Below, one piece after another: positions 9,075-17,372 of a stretch of 64,000 nt of DNA. Where the stretch lies: contig CAYNGJ010000018.1 of assembly GCA_964396895.1 (NCBI GenBank), forward strand, positions 1 through 64,000, given 5' to 3'. Positions within the stretch are counted from its first letter, which is position 1; each line of letters opens with the position of its first letter. Origin of the DNA: UBA2334 sp964396895 (GTDB taxonomy: Bacteria; Pseudomonadota; Gammaproteobacteria; Burkholderiales; Burkholderiaceae_C). The position numbers were made by a program, and so were the translations under genes. The notes beneath the pieces were generated by a model. That model ran no database searches and had not been told where the DNA came from. It was given only the letters and a program-made list of their open reading frames with translations.

Positions 9075-9170
9075 GCCATGTCAACGGGTATGTGTGGTAC
9101 CGATGTTGCATTGCAACAGCCGGGTTAAGATGCTTCGGTCACGCAGCGGGCGCAGGCAGGCATTTTTAAG

Positions 9171-9226
9171 TCAAAACAATGCCTGTCGCTTGCTGTGAAA
9201 GAAAAGTGTGCTATCAAAGAGTAGTA
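9171..9226. repeat. Mini-repeat copy G (intergenic, divergent member)
   Basis: AT-rich segment in the 205-base gap before the wcaI gene. It reads AATGCCTGTCGC, a spacer, then GCTATCAAAG, comparable to the purL copy (AATGCCTCTGGC...GCTATCAAG) but lacking the AGCGCT core. It is the weakest member of the family. The segment and the AT-rich tract after it (to about 9250) may also hold the promoter of the wcaI gene; a TTGCTG-N16-TATCAA arrangement is visible at 9190-9217. Confidence 0.4.
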
Positions 9227-9279
9227 AAAAATAATTAAAAAAATGATGAATAACAACGCGATACAGGTGAGGTTTGGTG

Positions 9280-10653
9280 GTGAAAATTCTTCTCTATGGC
9301 ATCAACTACGCCCCTGAACTGACGGGCATTGGCAAATACACCGGCGAAATGGCCACCTGGCTGGCCCGCCAGGGCCATGAGGTGCGGGTGGTCACGGCGC
9401 CGCCGTATTACCCGGCGTGGGCCGTGTCGGCTGGCTATGCCAACCGCTGGCAGGTGCAAGAGGTTGACGGCGTGCGTGTGTGGCGCTGCCCGCTGTGGGT
9501 GCCGCCTAAGCCGGGTGGGCTCAAGCGCATTGTTCATCTGGCCAGTTTTGCGCTCAGCAGTTTTCCGGTGGTGTTGCGCCAGGCGCTGTGGCGGCCCGAC
9601 GTGGTGTGGGTGGCCGAGCCCGCCATGTTTTGCCAGCCCGCCGCCTGGCTGACGGCGCGCCTGAGTGGCGCCAAGGCCTGGCTGCACGTACAAGACTTTG
9701 AAGTTGACGCCGCCTTTGACATGGGCTTGCTCAAGGGCCAGGGCCTGCGGCGCAGGGTGCAGGGGGTTGAGGGCTGGTTCAAGCGGCGGTTTGACGTGGT
9801 CAGCACCATTTCGGGCCGGATGATGGAGCGGCTCTACAGCAAGGGCCTTGACGCCCGCCGTTGCGAGCTGGCACCCAACTGGGTGGACATTTCGGCCATC
9901 ACGCGGCGCTCGCGCTCGGACGGGCCCAGCCCGTTCCGCCAGGAGCTGGGCATCACGCCCGACGCGGTGGTGGCGCTCTACTCAGGCAACATGGGCGGCA
10001 AGCAGGGCCTGGGCATCATGGCCGAGGCGGCCCGCCTGTGCCCCGGTGTGCAGTTTGTGCTGTGTGGCAACGGGCATGGCCGGGCCGACCTGGAGGCCGC
10101 TGCCGCCGGGCTGACCAACATCACGTTTTTAGACTTGCAGCCGCTGGAGCGCCTGAACGATTTGCTGGGCCTGGCAGACATACACCTGCTGCCCCAGCGG
10201 GCCGACGCGGCCGACCTGGTCATGCCCAGCAAGCTGACGGGCATGCTGGCCAGCGGGCGGCCAGTGGTGTGCACCGCGCACGGCCACACCGAGCTGGCCC
10301 GCGTGCTGGCCCATCACTCCATTCCGCTGGGTTTGGTCACCGAGCCTGAAAACCCGCAGGCCATGGCCAGCGCCATCTTGCACCTGGCTGAAGACGCGCA
10401 TTCGCGCCGGCGCATGGGCCGTGCCGCCCGCGCCCATGCCGAAAAGAACCTGTGCATTGACGCAGTGCTCACGCGCTGGCTGGGCCGTGCGCAGGTGGAA
10501 ATGGGCAGCGGGGCGTTTGAAGACCCGGTGCAGGACGAACCGTCGCTCCACTCAACCATGTTCCAGCCGTCCAGGTGGGCGGCAGACCCACCGGCGCAGG
10601 CACCCGCACCACGGCGCGAAGAGGTGCCCATGCCCGTGTCCGAAAGGGTTTGA
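9280..10653 (+). CDS. wcaI: WcaI-type family 4 glycosyltransferase
   Basis: About 457 residues. The start, KILLYGINYAPELTGIGKY, with GHEVRVVTAPPYYPAW close behind, is diagnostic of the WcaI/WbuB group of GT4 enzymes, in which WcaI is a colanic-acid fucosyl- or glucosyl-type transferase. The donor-binding half has LYSGNMGGKQGL and MPSKLTGMLASGRPVV. GTG 9280 is chosen among three adjacent start codons because AGGTGAGG (9265-9272) is 7 bases upstream. The C-terminal 50 residues are low-complexity, Pro/Ala-rich. The stop abuts the convergent nucleotidyltransferase gene without a gap. Confidence 0.88.
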   Translation: MKILLYGINYAPELTGIGKYTGEMATWLARQGHEVRVVTAPPYYPAWAVSAGYANRWQVQEVDGVRVWRCPLWVPPKPGGLKRIVHLASFALSSFPVVLRQALWRPDVVWVAEPAMFCQPAAWLTARLSGAKAWLHVQDFEVDAAFDMGLLKGQGLRRRVQGVEGWFKRRFDVVSTISGRMMERLYSKGLDARRCELAPNWVDISAITRRSRSDGPSPFRQELGITPDAVVALYSGNMGGKQGLGIMAEAARLCPGVQFVLCGNGHGRADLEAAAAGLTNITFLDLQPLERLNDLLGLADIHLLPQRADAADLVMPSKLTGMLASGRPVVCTAHGHTELARVLAHHSIPLGLVTEPENPQAMASAILHLAEDAHSRRRMGRAARAHAEKNLCIDAVLTRWLGRAQVEMGSGAFEDPVQDEPSLHSTMFQPSRWAADPPAQAPAPRREEVPMPVSERV

Positions 10654-11703
10654 TCAGGGCCCGGGCAGTGTGTATGTCATGCCCGGAAAGCGCTGCTGCA
10701 GGGCTTGGTGTGCCATGGTGGCGTTGGCACGCCAGGTTTTGCCGCGCGAGAGCAGGTCTTCCCACGCGCTTTCAAGTTGCATGGGTTGCTGGCTGCTGAG
10801 CAGTTCAATCAGGCTGGCGGCCTGGTAGAGGTCTTTGTTGGCCTTTTCCGGTTGCTGGCTGTGCAGGCGTTCAGGGTAAAGAAGCAGTTTGGCCAGCGCG
10901 TAACGCTCGGGCGCCGGAATGTTCACCACGATAGGCCCCAAACCCGATGGCAATACCGCAATCACTGGATGTTCCATTGAAAACTCCATGAAACGAAGCG
11001 GCTGCAGGCTGACGTTCAATTGGGGAATTCGGATGGGGGCGGCGCTTTCGTCTGTGCGGCAGGTCAAAAAATCAAGATCGAAATCAGGTTCGTCGCTTTT
11101 GTAATAGCGTGTGCCACTGTTGGTGGGCAAAAACCCCATTTTCAAAGAGTCGATGGCTTTGTGTGCGTCGATTTTCAAATTGGCATTCAATGCAATTGAA
11201 ATGTTTTTGCCTGGGTGCGCAAAGTTCAAGTCAACGGTGGTGTCTCCACCCGTCCAATGCACGCCCAAGCGGTTTTGGTAGGCCAGGTAAGCGTGCGTGC
11301 CCACCAGCACCCCGCCCGCTTTGAACAGGCCGTGGTCTGCCAGTCGATGCAAAACCCTGGCATGCTTGGGGACCACTTCCACGCAGCCCAGCGCGGCCGC
11401 TGCTTGCATGAGTTGCAGCAGATGCTGTTTGGGTTGGCGCTTGGCTTCGGTGTCTTGCCCACGCTGCTCAATGAGTTGTTGCGTTGAGGCATCGTCTGGC
11501 CCCAAATATATTTGCTCATTTCTGCCATCTGGGAGTTTGTATTGGTAATACCAATACGCTTTTTTGCTTCTTGGGTTTTCTTTTTTGTTAAAAGATCCTG
11601 GAATATCTGCCATGGATCTTGATGAATCAAATTGCCTGGCAGCCTGCGCCAATGATGCAGATGCTGTTTGCGCAGATGCTGACATGTATTCATAAAATAC
11701 CAT
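10654..11703 (-). CDS. GSU2403-family nucleotidyltransferase-fold protein
   Basis: 349 residues. The middle has KAYWYYQYKLPDGR and QIYLGPDD, then GGVLVGTHAYLAYQNRLGV and, further on, FDLDFLT. These are the recurring parts of the GSU2403-type nucleotidyltransferase-fold proteins: the GG/GT...hxAY block and acidic DxD-type residues expected at a nucleotidyltransferase site. No target is known; proteins of this fold include toxins and antitoxins (MNT, AbiEii, MenT) and antibiotic-modifying enzymes. Start ATG is preceded by AAGGAGT at a good distance. It lies on the strand opposite to every other EPS gene and separates wcaI from galU, so it looks inserted. Confidence 0.75.
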   Translation of the reverse strand: MVFYEYMSASAQTASASLAQAARQFDSSRSMADIPGSFNKKENPRSKKAYWYYQYKLPDGRNEQIYLGPDDASTQQLIEQRGQDTEAKRQPKQHLLQLMQAAAALGCVEVVPKHARVLHRLADHGLFKAGGVLVGTHAYLAYQNRLGVHWTGGDTTVDLNFAHPGKNISIALNANLKIDAHKAIDSLKMGFLPTNSGTRYYKSDEPDFDLDFLTCRTDESAAPIRIPQLNVSLQPLRFMEFSMEHPVIAVLPSGLGPIVVNIPAPERYALAKLLLYPERLHSQQPEKANKDLYQAASLIELLSSQQPMQLESAWEDLLSRGKTWRANATMAHQALQQRFPGMTYTLPGP

Positions 11704-11706
11704 TGC

Positions 11707-11925
11707 TTATACTCCTTGTATTGTTGAGTGGAGTATAACGATTTTGCCTGGTGCCAAAGCCTCCAAAAAAGGGGTGGCAGCCATGACCGGCATCACACCA
11801 GGGCCTGCCACCTCGCGCAAACAGGGACCATTGGCCTGCTTTTGACGCTTCAGCATCACGCGACGTTGATGCAGTGCGGTCAGTGGGAGGCCATGCGGGC
11901 TCGGTAAACTGTTTTGGTCTTTCAT
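11707..11925 (-). CDS. Possible 72-residue protein upstream of the nucleotidyltransferase
   Basis: A 72-codon frame that stops 3 bases before the nucleotidyltransferase start; the next gene's Shine-Dalgarno sequence lies inside its last codons, as in coupled toxin-antitoxin or operon pairs. The product is basic in its middle (RRVMLKRQKQ) with a hydrophobic C-terminal third, and matches nothing I recognise. Against it: no Shine-Dalgarno sequence before ATG 11925, and only 16 bases separate that ATG from the divergent galU start, so galU's promoter would have to lie within it. Treat as tentative. Confidence 0.35.
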   Translation of the reverse strand: MKDQNSLPSPHGLPLTALHQRRVMLKRQKQANGPCLREVAGPGVMPVMAATPFLEALAPGKIVILHSTIQGV

Positions 11926-11941
11926 CAGGGAGTTTTAAAAC

Positions 11942-12823
11942 ATGATCAACAAAGCCGTTTTCCCCATCGCGGGCCTGGGCACCCGCTTTTTGCCCGCCAC
12001 CAAGGCCAGCGCCAAAGAAATGCTGCCGGTGGTGGACAAGCCGCTCATCCAATACGCGGTAGAAGAAGCCTATGCCGCGGGCATACGGCAAATGATTTTC
12101 GTGACCGGGCGCACCAAGCGCAGCGTGGAAGACCACTTTGACACCGCCTACGAGCTTGAAAACGAGCTGGAGCTGGCGGGCAAGGCCGCGCTGCTCAAGG
12201 TGGCGCGCAGCATTGCCCCCGACGACATGGTGTGCACCTACGTGCGCCAGCCCCGTGCCCTGGGCCTGGGCCACGCGGTGTTGTGCGCCAAAGACCTGGT
12301 GGGCCCCAACCCCTTCGCCGTGCTGCTGGCCGACGACCTGATGGTGGGCAAGCCCCCGGTCATGGCGCAAATGGTGCAGCAGTTTGCCGAGTGGCGCGCC
12401 AGCATGTTGGCCGTGCAAGACGTGCCGCGCGAGCAGACCAGCCGTTACGGCATTGTCAGCGGCCAGCCGGTGGCCGAGCGCATGTCAGACGTCACCGGCA
12501 TTGTCGAAAAGCCCGAGCCCGAGCAGGCCCCCACCACGCTGGCGGTGGCGGGGCGCTACATTTTGTCGCCCGGCATTTTCAAGGAGCTCGAGAGCCTGCC
12601 ACGCGGTGTGGGCGGCGAAATTCAGCTCACCGACGGCATTGCCCAGCTGCTGCGCCGCGAAAAGGTGTTTGCCTACCGCTACGAGGGCACCCGCTACGAC
12701 TGCGGCAGCAAGCTGGGCTTTTTGCAGGCCACGGTGGACCTGGGCGAGCACCACCAGGAGGTGGGGGCCGAGTTTGCCCAGTGGCTGGCCACCCGCCAAC
12801 CCGCCATGGCCGCACCCACATGA
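11942..12823 (+). CDS. galU: UTP-glucose-1-phosphate uridylyltransferase
   Basis: 293 residues, the normal GalU length. The nucleotide-binding signature GLGTRFLPATKASAKEMLP is at residues 10-28 and VVDKPLIQYAVEEA follows; EKP and the late GTRYDCGSKLGF stretch are present. It forms UDP-glucose, the substrate for the GalE epimerase in this locus and the donor used by the WcaJ-type transferases. The last codons lie within a 75-bp sequence that recurs at 13512-13586. In the original arrangement its TGA overlapped the next gene's ATG. Confidence 0.95.
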   Translation: MINKAVFPIAGLGTRFLPATKASAKEMLPVVDKPLIQYAVEEAYAAGIRQMIFVTGRTKRSVEDHFDTAYELENELELAGKAALLKVARSIAPDDMVCTYVRQPRALGLGHAVLCAKDLVGPNPFAVLLADDLMVGKPPVMAQMVQQFAEWRASMLAVQDVPREQTSRYGIVSGQPVAERMSDVTGIVEKPEPEQAPTTLAVAGRYILSPGIFKELESLPRGVGGEIQLTDGIAQLLRREKVFAYRYEGTRYDCGSKLGFLQATVDLGEHHQEVGAEFAQWLATRQPAMAAPT

Positions 12824-12863
12824 CCCCCCAGCGGGCGGGGTGGCTGTGCGCGTGGGTGGTGGC
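12789..12863. repeat. 75-bp direct repeat, left copy
   Basis: Identical over all 75 bases to 13512-13586. It comprises the last 35 bases of galU and the first 44 bases of the gene that now starts at 13543 (overlapping by the shared ATGA). The copies flank the DUF433/DUF5615 pair exactly, with 648 unique bases between them. Confidence 0.95.
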
Positions 12864-12921
12864 ACCCAGGGTTGATGCAAAATGTTTCCCCACCCACCCC
12901 ACCACCCGGAGAACGCCATGA
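12820..12921 (+). pseudogene. 5' remnant of the secreted-protein gene at 13543
   Basis: The first 14-15 codons (MTPQRAGWLCAWVVA) are identical to the start of the intact gene at 13543 and overlap the galU stop as ATGA; the frame then enters unrelated sequence and stops at 12921. It marks the position of the gene's start before the toxin-antitoxin-like pair was inserted. Confidence 0.75.
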
Positions 12922-13136
12922 ACGGCATCACCCTAGAGCCAGGCAAACGCGGCGGCAGGCCGTGCATCAGGGGGCTGCGCATATCGGTGTACGACGTGCT
13001 GGCCATGTTGTCCAGCGGCATGTCGCAGCAAGAGGTATTGGACGACTTTCCAGAGTTGACCAGCCAAGACATCATGGCCGTGCTGGCCTACGCCGCCGAC
13101 CGCGAGCACCAGGTTTATTCGCTCAAAGTGCAATGA
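12918..13136 (+). CDS. DUF433 antitoxin-like protein
   Basis: 72 residues. GRPCIRGLRISVYDVLAML and GMSQQEVLDDFPELT match the DUF433 pattern (GxPxIxGTRI ... G.s.eeil..yP.Lt), a small helix-turn-helix-like domain. DUF433 proteins are commonly encoded directly ahead of PIN-like DUF5615 proteins and are thought to be the antitoxin and autorepressor. ATG 12918 has GGAGA just upstream; the longer frame from 12882 lacks support. The stop overlaps the toxin start as ATGA. Confidence 0.85.
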   Translation: MNGITLEPGKRGGRPCIRGLRISVYDVLAMLSSGMSQQEVLDDFPELTSQDIMAVLAYAADREHQVYSLKVQ

Positions 13137-13468
13137 AGCTGTTGCTGGACGAAAACCTGTCGCGAAGGCTGGTGCCCTTTCTGCAGCACGATTTTCCTGG
13201 CACGTCTCAAGTGGTGTTGCTGGGCATGGAATCTGCCTCTGACAAGGAGGTGTGGCTGCGTGCACAAGCCGATGGCTACGTGGTGGTCACCCGCGATGCG
13301 GACTTCCAAGAGTTGTCATTGGTGTGGGGGTTTCCACCTCAGGTGATTCGTCTGCGCACCCCCAATCAAACCCGGGCGGCTGTGCTCAAGCTGTTGCTGG
13401 ACAACAAAGCGGCCATTGTTTCTGCGCTGGAAGAGGCGCAATTGGCCTCAATCGAGTTGATTGCGTGA
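13133..13468 (+). CDS. DUF5615 PIN-like toxin
   Basis: 111 residues. KLLLDENLSRRLVPFL at the N-terminus and VVTRDADFQEL near residue 60 supply the acidic residues of the PIN-like (Mut7-C-type) fold of DUF5615. The family is predicted to be a ribonuclease toxin of type II modules, by fold and by its constant pairing with DUF433; direct biochemical proof is limited. Translationally coupled to the antitoxin. The frame is open upstream, but this ATG is where similarity begins. Confidence 0.82.
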   Translation: MKLLLDENLSRRLVPFLQHDFPGTSQVVLLGMESASDKEVWLRAQADGYVVVTRDADFQELSLVWGFPPQVIRLRTPNQTRAAVLKLLLDNKAAIVSALEEAQLASIELIA

Positions 13469-13511
13469 TGGGCTCGCCTTCTGGTGTCTCGCGTGCTTCC
13501 GCCAGCCCTGA

Positions 13512-13586
13512 CCACCCGCCAACCCGCCATGGCCGCACCCACATGACCCCCCAGCGGGCGGGGTGGCTGTGCGCGTGGGTGGTGGC
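13512..13586. repeat. 75-bp direct repeat, right copy
   Basis: Perfect copy of 12789-12863. It carries the last 11 codons of galU out of context, followed by the true start of the downstream gene at 13543. Recombination between the copies would remove 723 bp and restore the galU/next-gene overlap. Confidence 0.95.
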
Positions 13587-14355
13587 TTGCGCGGCCCACG
13601 CGGCACCGGGGGCTGAGGGCGAGTTTGTGGCCCTGCTGCCGGGCAGCCAGCAGTGGGTGGGGGCGCGTTTGTTGGGCCAGGGCCTGGCCAATGGGCGGTA
13701 CGCCACGCTGCAGTTGCGCACGGCGGTGGCTGTGCCCCAGGCCAGTGCCCCAGCGGCGTGGCAGGTGCAGGCCGACACCACTTGGGTGGTGGACTGCGCG
13801 GGCTCTCGCCCCATGGTGGCCAGCGTGGCGGCGGCGGCGGCGGGGGGCCCGTGGGCCAGCGCCAGTGTGCGCCCGCAGGACATGGCGTTTCAGCCCCTGC
13901 CCGACGGCGCAGTGGCCGCGCAGGCGGGCCGCCTGCTGTTGCCCGATGCCTTGCGGGCCGGTGCGGTGTACGCCTGTGGTGCGGCGGCCCGGCCTGCGCT
14001 GGCCGGGGCTTGGGCCACCTGGGTGCAGCGCACGGCTGCCCTGCCCGATGTGGTGCATTGGCGCTGCCACATGGTGGCCAGGGCGGACCAGGCCACCACG
14101 GTGCTCCACCTGGGTGCCAGCGACGGGGCGGGGGCGGTGTTGCTCAATGAAACCTGGCAACACCAGGGCACGCTGACGGCCCAGTACCTGGCGGTGACCG
14201 CGGGCGGGCTGGACGTTCGCATGCTGCGCGGCAGCGGGGCGATCCGCGTGGTGGACAGGGACCAGATGGCCCCCGTGGGCACCGGGCAATGCCAGCGGGA
14301 GGTGTTGGCATCGCCTTTGCATGCCACAGGACAGGGGGTGGCCACCGGCTGGTAG
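13543..14355 (+). CDS. Hypothetical secreted protein of the EPS locus
   Basis: 270 residues, unrecognised. A signal peptide is clear: a hydrophobic WLCAWVVACAAHAAP stretch with a probable AHA-type cleavage site, so the product is probably periplasmic. The rest is rich in Ala, Val and Gly with four scattered Cys that could form disulfides, and no enzyme motif is visible. It lies between galU and manC and originally overlapped galU, so it probably belongs to the EPS operon. The frame is open upstream through the DUF5615 region, but the repeated 5' sequence fixes the start at this ATG. Confidence 0.7.
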   Translation: MTPQRAGWLCAWVVACAAHAAPGAEGEFVALLPGSQQWVGARLLGQGLANGRYATLQLRTAVAVPQASAPAAWQVQADTTWVVDCAGSRPMVASVAAAAAGGPWASASVRPQDMAFQPLPDGAVAAQAGRLLLPDALRAGAVYACGAAARPALAGAWATWVQRTAALPDVVHWRCHMVARADQATTVLHLGASDGAGAVLLNETWQHQGTLTAQYLAVTAGGLDVRMLRGSGAIRVVDRDQMAPVGTGQCQREVLASPLHATGQGVATGW

Positions 14356-14463
14356 GGGTGGCATGGGTGTGGGGTTTTGTGCACAGGGCGGGTGCACTGT
14401 CAAGAAAACACCACACTGCCTGTGTTAAAAAGCCGCAAAACGAGTTTCAGGGACGGAACAAAA

Positions 14464-15930
14464 ATGCACATACAACCTGTGGTGTTGTGTGGCGGGGCTG
14501 GCAGCCGCCTTTGGCCACTTTCGCGAGAACATTTCCCCAAACAACTGCTGACGCTCTCGGGCCCGCACACCATGTTGCAGGCCACGGTGCTGCGCCTGGG
14601 GGGGCAGCCGGGCACCACGCTGTTGGCGCCGCCCATTTTGGTGGGCAATGACGAGTACCGCTTCATCCTGGCCGAGCAGGTGCGCCTGGCGGGTGTGCCC
14701 CAGGCCACCCTGGTGCTGGAGCCCGTGGGCCGCAACACGGCACCGGCACTCACGCTGGGGGCGTTGGCGGCCATGGCCGCCGGGGCCGACCCGGTGATGG
14801 TGGTCATGCCGGCAGACCACGTCATTCAAAACATGCCTGCGTTTCAGGCCGCCGTGGCGGTGGCCGCGCCGCTGGCGCAGGCGGGCCGGTTGGTGACGTT
14901 TGGCATCAAGGCGCTGGCGCCCGAAACCGGGTATGGCTACATCCGCCGTGGCGCGGTTTTGCCCGCCGAGGCGGGGCAGGGCGGTGAGTTGCCCCAGGTG
15001 TACCAGGTGGCCGAGTTCGTCGAAAAGCCCGACATGGCCACCGCGCAGGCTTACCTGGCCAGTGGCGAGTTTTACTGGAACGGCGGCATTTTTGTGGTCA
15101 GGGCGTCGGTGTGGCTGGACAAAATCCGGGCGCTGCAGCCCGACATGGCCACCGCCTGCGAAGCCGCTTTTGCCCAGCGCCAGGCCGACATGGACTTTGT
15201 CCGCCCCAACCGACAGGCGTTTGAAGCCTGCCCCGCCGACTCCATTGACTACGCCGTCATGGAGCGCCTGGCCAGTGCCGCGCACAACACGGGCGAGGTG
15301 GTGGTGGTGCCGCTGGACGCCGGGTGGTCCGACGTGGGCGCCTGGGGCGCGGTGTGGGACATTGGCACCAAAAACACCGAGGGCAATGTGCTGGTGGGCG
15401 ACGTCACGGCCCTGGGCTGCACCAACACGCTGGCCATGTCACACAGCCGCCTGGTGGCCTGTGTGGGCCTGAACGATGCCGTGGTGGTGGAAACCGCCGA
15501 TGCCGTGCTGGTGGCCAGCCGCGAGCACATCCAGTTGGTCAAAGATTTGGTCAGCCGCCTGCGGGCCGAGGGCCGCGCCGAGGCCACCAGCGCCCGCAAG
15601 GTGCACCGCCCCTGGGGCTGGTACGACAGCATTGACGCGGGGGCGCGGTTTCAGGTGAAGCGCATTGTGGTCAAGCCGGGGGGCACGCTGTCGCTGCAAA
15701 TGCACCACCACCGGGCCGAGCACTGGATTGTGGTGAGCGGCACGGCCCGCGTCACCCGGGGCGACAAGGCTTACCTGGTGACCGAGAACCAGTCCACCTA
15801 CATTCCGCTGGGCGAAAAGCACCGGCTGGACAACCCGGGCAAGGTCGCCCTCGAGATGATCGAGGTGCAGTCGGGCAGCTACCTGGGCGAGGACGACATC
15901 GTCCGCTTCGAAGACATTTACGGGCGCTGA
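14464..15930 (+). CDS. manC: Mannose-1-phosphate guanylyltransferase / mannose-6-phosphate isomerase
   Basis: 488 residues, the usual length of the bifunctional type II enzyme. The N-terminal nucleotidyltransferase domain has GGAGSRLWPLSREHFPKQLL; FVEKPD and YWNGGIFV follow; the C-terminal cupin domain (from about residue 370) has RPWGWYDSID and MHHHRAEHW, the isomerase metal site. It makes GDP-mannose, the precursor used by Fcl after dehydration and by mannosyltransferases. The frame extends upstream to 14377, but homology starts at this ATG. Confidence 0.94.
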   Translation: MHIQPVVLCGGAGSRLWPLSREHFPKQLLTLSGPHTMLQATVLRLGGQPGTTLLAPPILVGNDEYRFILAEQVRLAGVPQATLVLEPVGRNTAPALTLGALAAMAAGADPVMVVMPADHVIQNMPAFQAAVAVAAPLAQAGRLVTFGIKALAPETGYGYIRRGAVLPAEAGQGGELPQVYQVAEFVEKPDMATAQAYLASGEFYWNGGIFVVRASVWLDKIRALQPDMATACEAAFAQRQADMDFVRPNRQAFEACPADSIDYAVMERLASAAHNTGEVVVVPLDAGWSDVGAWGAVWDIGTKNTEGNVLVGDVTALGCTNTLAMSHSRLVACVGLNDAVVVETADAVLVASREHIQLVKDLVSRLRAEGRAEATSARKVHRPWGWYDSIDAGARFQVKRIVVKPGGTLSLQMHHHRAEHWIVVSGTARVTRGDKAYLVTENQSTYIPLGEKHRLDNPGKVALEMIEVQSGSYLGEDDIVRFEDIYGR

Positions 15931-15970
15931 GCATGTCACACGCTTCAAACGTGGTGGCGTTGGGGGGGCA

Positions 15971-17335
15971 ATGATGGGCTTCAACGGCATGAAACGCAGT
16001 TCGTCGCTCATGCGCTCCATGGTGCACGGGCTGGACTTTTTCGCCTTCTGGCTGGCGGGGGTGGTGGCCTACTGGTGGCGGTTTGACGATGCCACCACCC
16101 AACTGCTGCCGGGGTATGGCGAGCTGATGTTTGCTTTTGCACTGGTGCTGGTGCTGGTGGTGTCCAACATTTACCGGTCGTGGCGCGGGGGGCGGGTGTG
16201 GGCTTTGTTGGGCCGGGTGGGGTTGGGTTGGCTCATCACCTGGGGCCTCATCATGACGTGGCTGGTGCTCACCAAAACCAGCGACGGGTATTCCCGCCTG
16301 TGGCTGACCACGTGGGCGGGCCTGAGCCTGGTCATGCTGTGGGCCTGCCGGTTTGCCATGTTTGCCAGCATGTCGGCCTTGCGCAGTGCGGGCCTCAACC
16401 ACATGCGGGTGCTGCTGGTGGGCTCGCACGCCATGGCGGTGGGCCTCAAGCGGCGGCTGCGGGGTTCGTCGTGGACGGGGTACGAGGTGGTGGGCATCAT
16501 CGGTGCCGAGAAGCAGGATTCGCTCAACTACACCATTGCAAGCCTGCAGCCCGATGAGGTCTGGATTTGCCAGCCCCCTGGCGATGTGAAGCTCATTCAG
16601 GACACTTTGCACGCCCTGCGCCACAGCACGGCCAACATCCGCCTGGTGCCCGACATGAGCCTGTTCAACCTCATGAACCACGGCATGACCGAGGTGGTGG
16701 GTGTGCCCATGCTGGACCTGTCCAGCTCGCCCATGGTGGGGCTGAACGTCATGCTCAAGTGGCTGGAGGACAAGCTGTTGGGGCTCACCATTTTGTTGCT
16801 CATTTCGCCCTTGCTGTTGGTCATTGCGGTGGCGGTCAAGCTCACGTCGGCCGGGCCGGTCATTTTTCGGCAGCAGCGCCACGGCTGGAATGGCGAGACC
16901 ATCGAGGTGTTCAAGTTCCGCAGCATGTACGTGCACCCGGTGGCCCCTGACGCGGTGGCCCAAGCCACCAAGGGCGACCCGCGCATCACCCCGGTGGGCC
17001 GCTTTTTGCGCTCCACCAGCCTGGACGAGTTGCCCCAGTTTGTGAACGTGCTCATGGGCAACATGAGCATCGTGGGCCCGCGCCCCCACGCCGTGGCCCA
17101 CAACATGCAATACCGCGAGCTCATTCCGCGCTACATGCTCAGGCACAAGGTCAAGCCCGGCATCACGGGGTGGGCCCAGGTCAATGGCCTGCGCGGCGAA
17201 ACCGAAACCTTGAAGAAGATGGAAGACCGCGTGCAGGCCGACCTCTACTACATCGAAAACTGGTCACTCTGGCTGGACATCAAAATTGTGGTGCTCACCG
17301 TGTTCAAGGGTTTTGTGGGCAAAAACGCCTACTGA
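15971..17335 (+). CDS. wcaJ: Undecaprenyl-phosphate glucose phosphotransferase, copy 1
   Basis: 454 residues. Four N-terminal membrane helices and a nucleotide-binding-like middle domain (VLLVGSHAMAVGL) precede a fifth membrane segment and the conserved phosphoglycosyltransferase domain (KFRSMYVH, TSLDELPQF, VGPRPHAV, KPGITGWAQVNG). It transfers a sugar 1-phosphate, typically glucose, to undecaprenyl phosphate and starts repeat-unit assembly. A second ATG is 3 bases downstream. It has a closely similar paralogue at 22570-23898. Confidence 0.92.
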   Translation: MMGFNGMKRSSSLMRSMVHGLDFFAFWLAGVVAYWWRFDDATTQLLPGYGELMFAFALVLVLVVSNIYRSWRGGRVWALLGRVGLGWLITWGLIMTWLVLTKTSDGYSRLWLTTWAGLSLVMLWACRFAMFASMSALRSAGLNHMRVLLVGSHAMAVGLKRRLRGSSWTGYEVVGIIGAEKQDSLNYTIASLQPDEVWICQPPGDVKLIQDTLHALRHSTANIRLVPDMSLFNLMNHGMTEVVGVPMLDLSSSPMVGLNVMLKWLEDKLLGLTILLLISPLLLVIAVAVKLTSAGPVIFRQQRHGWNGETIEVFKFRSMYVHPVAPDAVAQATKGDPRITPVGRFLRSTSLDELPQFVNVLMGNMSIVGPRPHAVAHNMQYRELIPRYMLRHKVKPGITGWAQVNGLRGETETLKKMEDRVQADLYYIENWSLWLDIKIVVLTVFKGFVGKNAY

Positions 17336-17372
17336 CAGCCCCACGGCCATCCCACACACACACTTTCATTCC

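Noticed and set aside
9220..9250. A/T-only tract before the wcaI gene as an attachment site
   Set aside because: No integrase, tRNA or matching second copy is present; it is better explained as promoter DNA next to a mini-repeat.
13252..13542. In-frame upstream extension of the secreted-protein gene
   Set aside because: It reads through the DUF5615 gene in another frame; the duplicated 5' sequence and signal peptide set the start at 13543.
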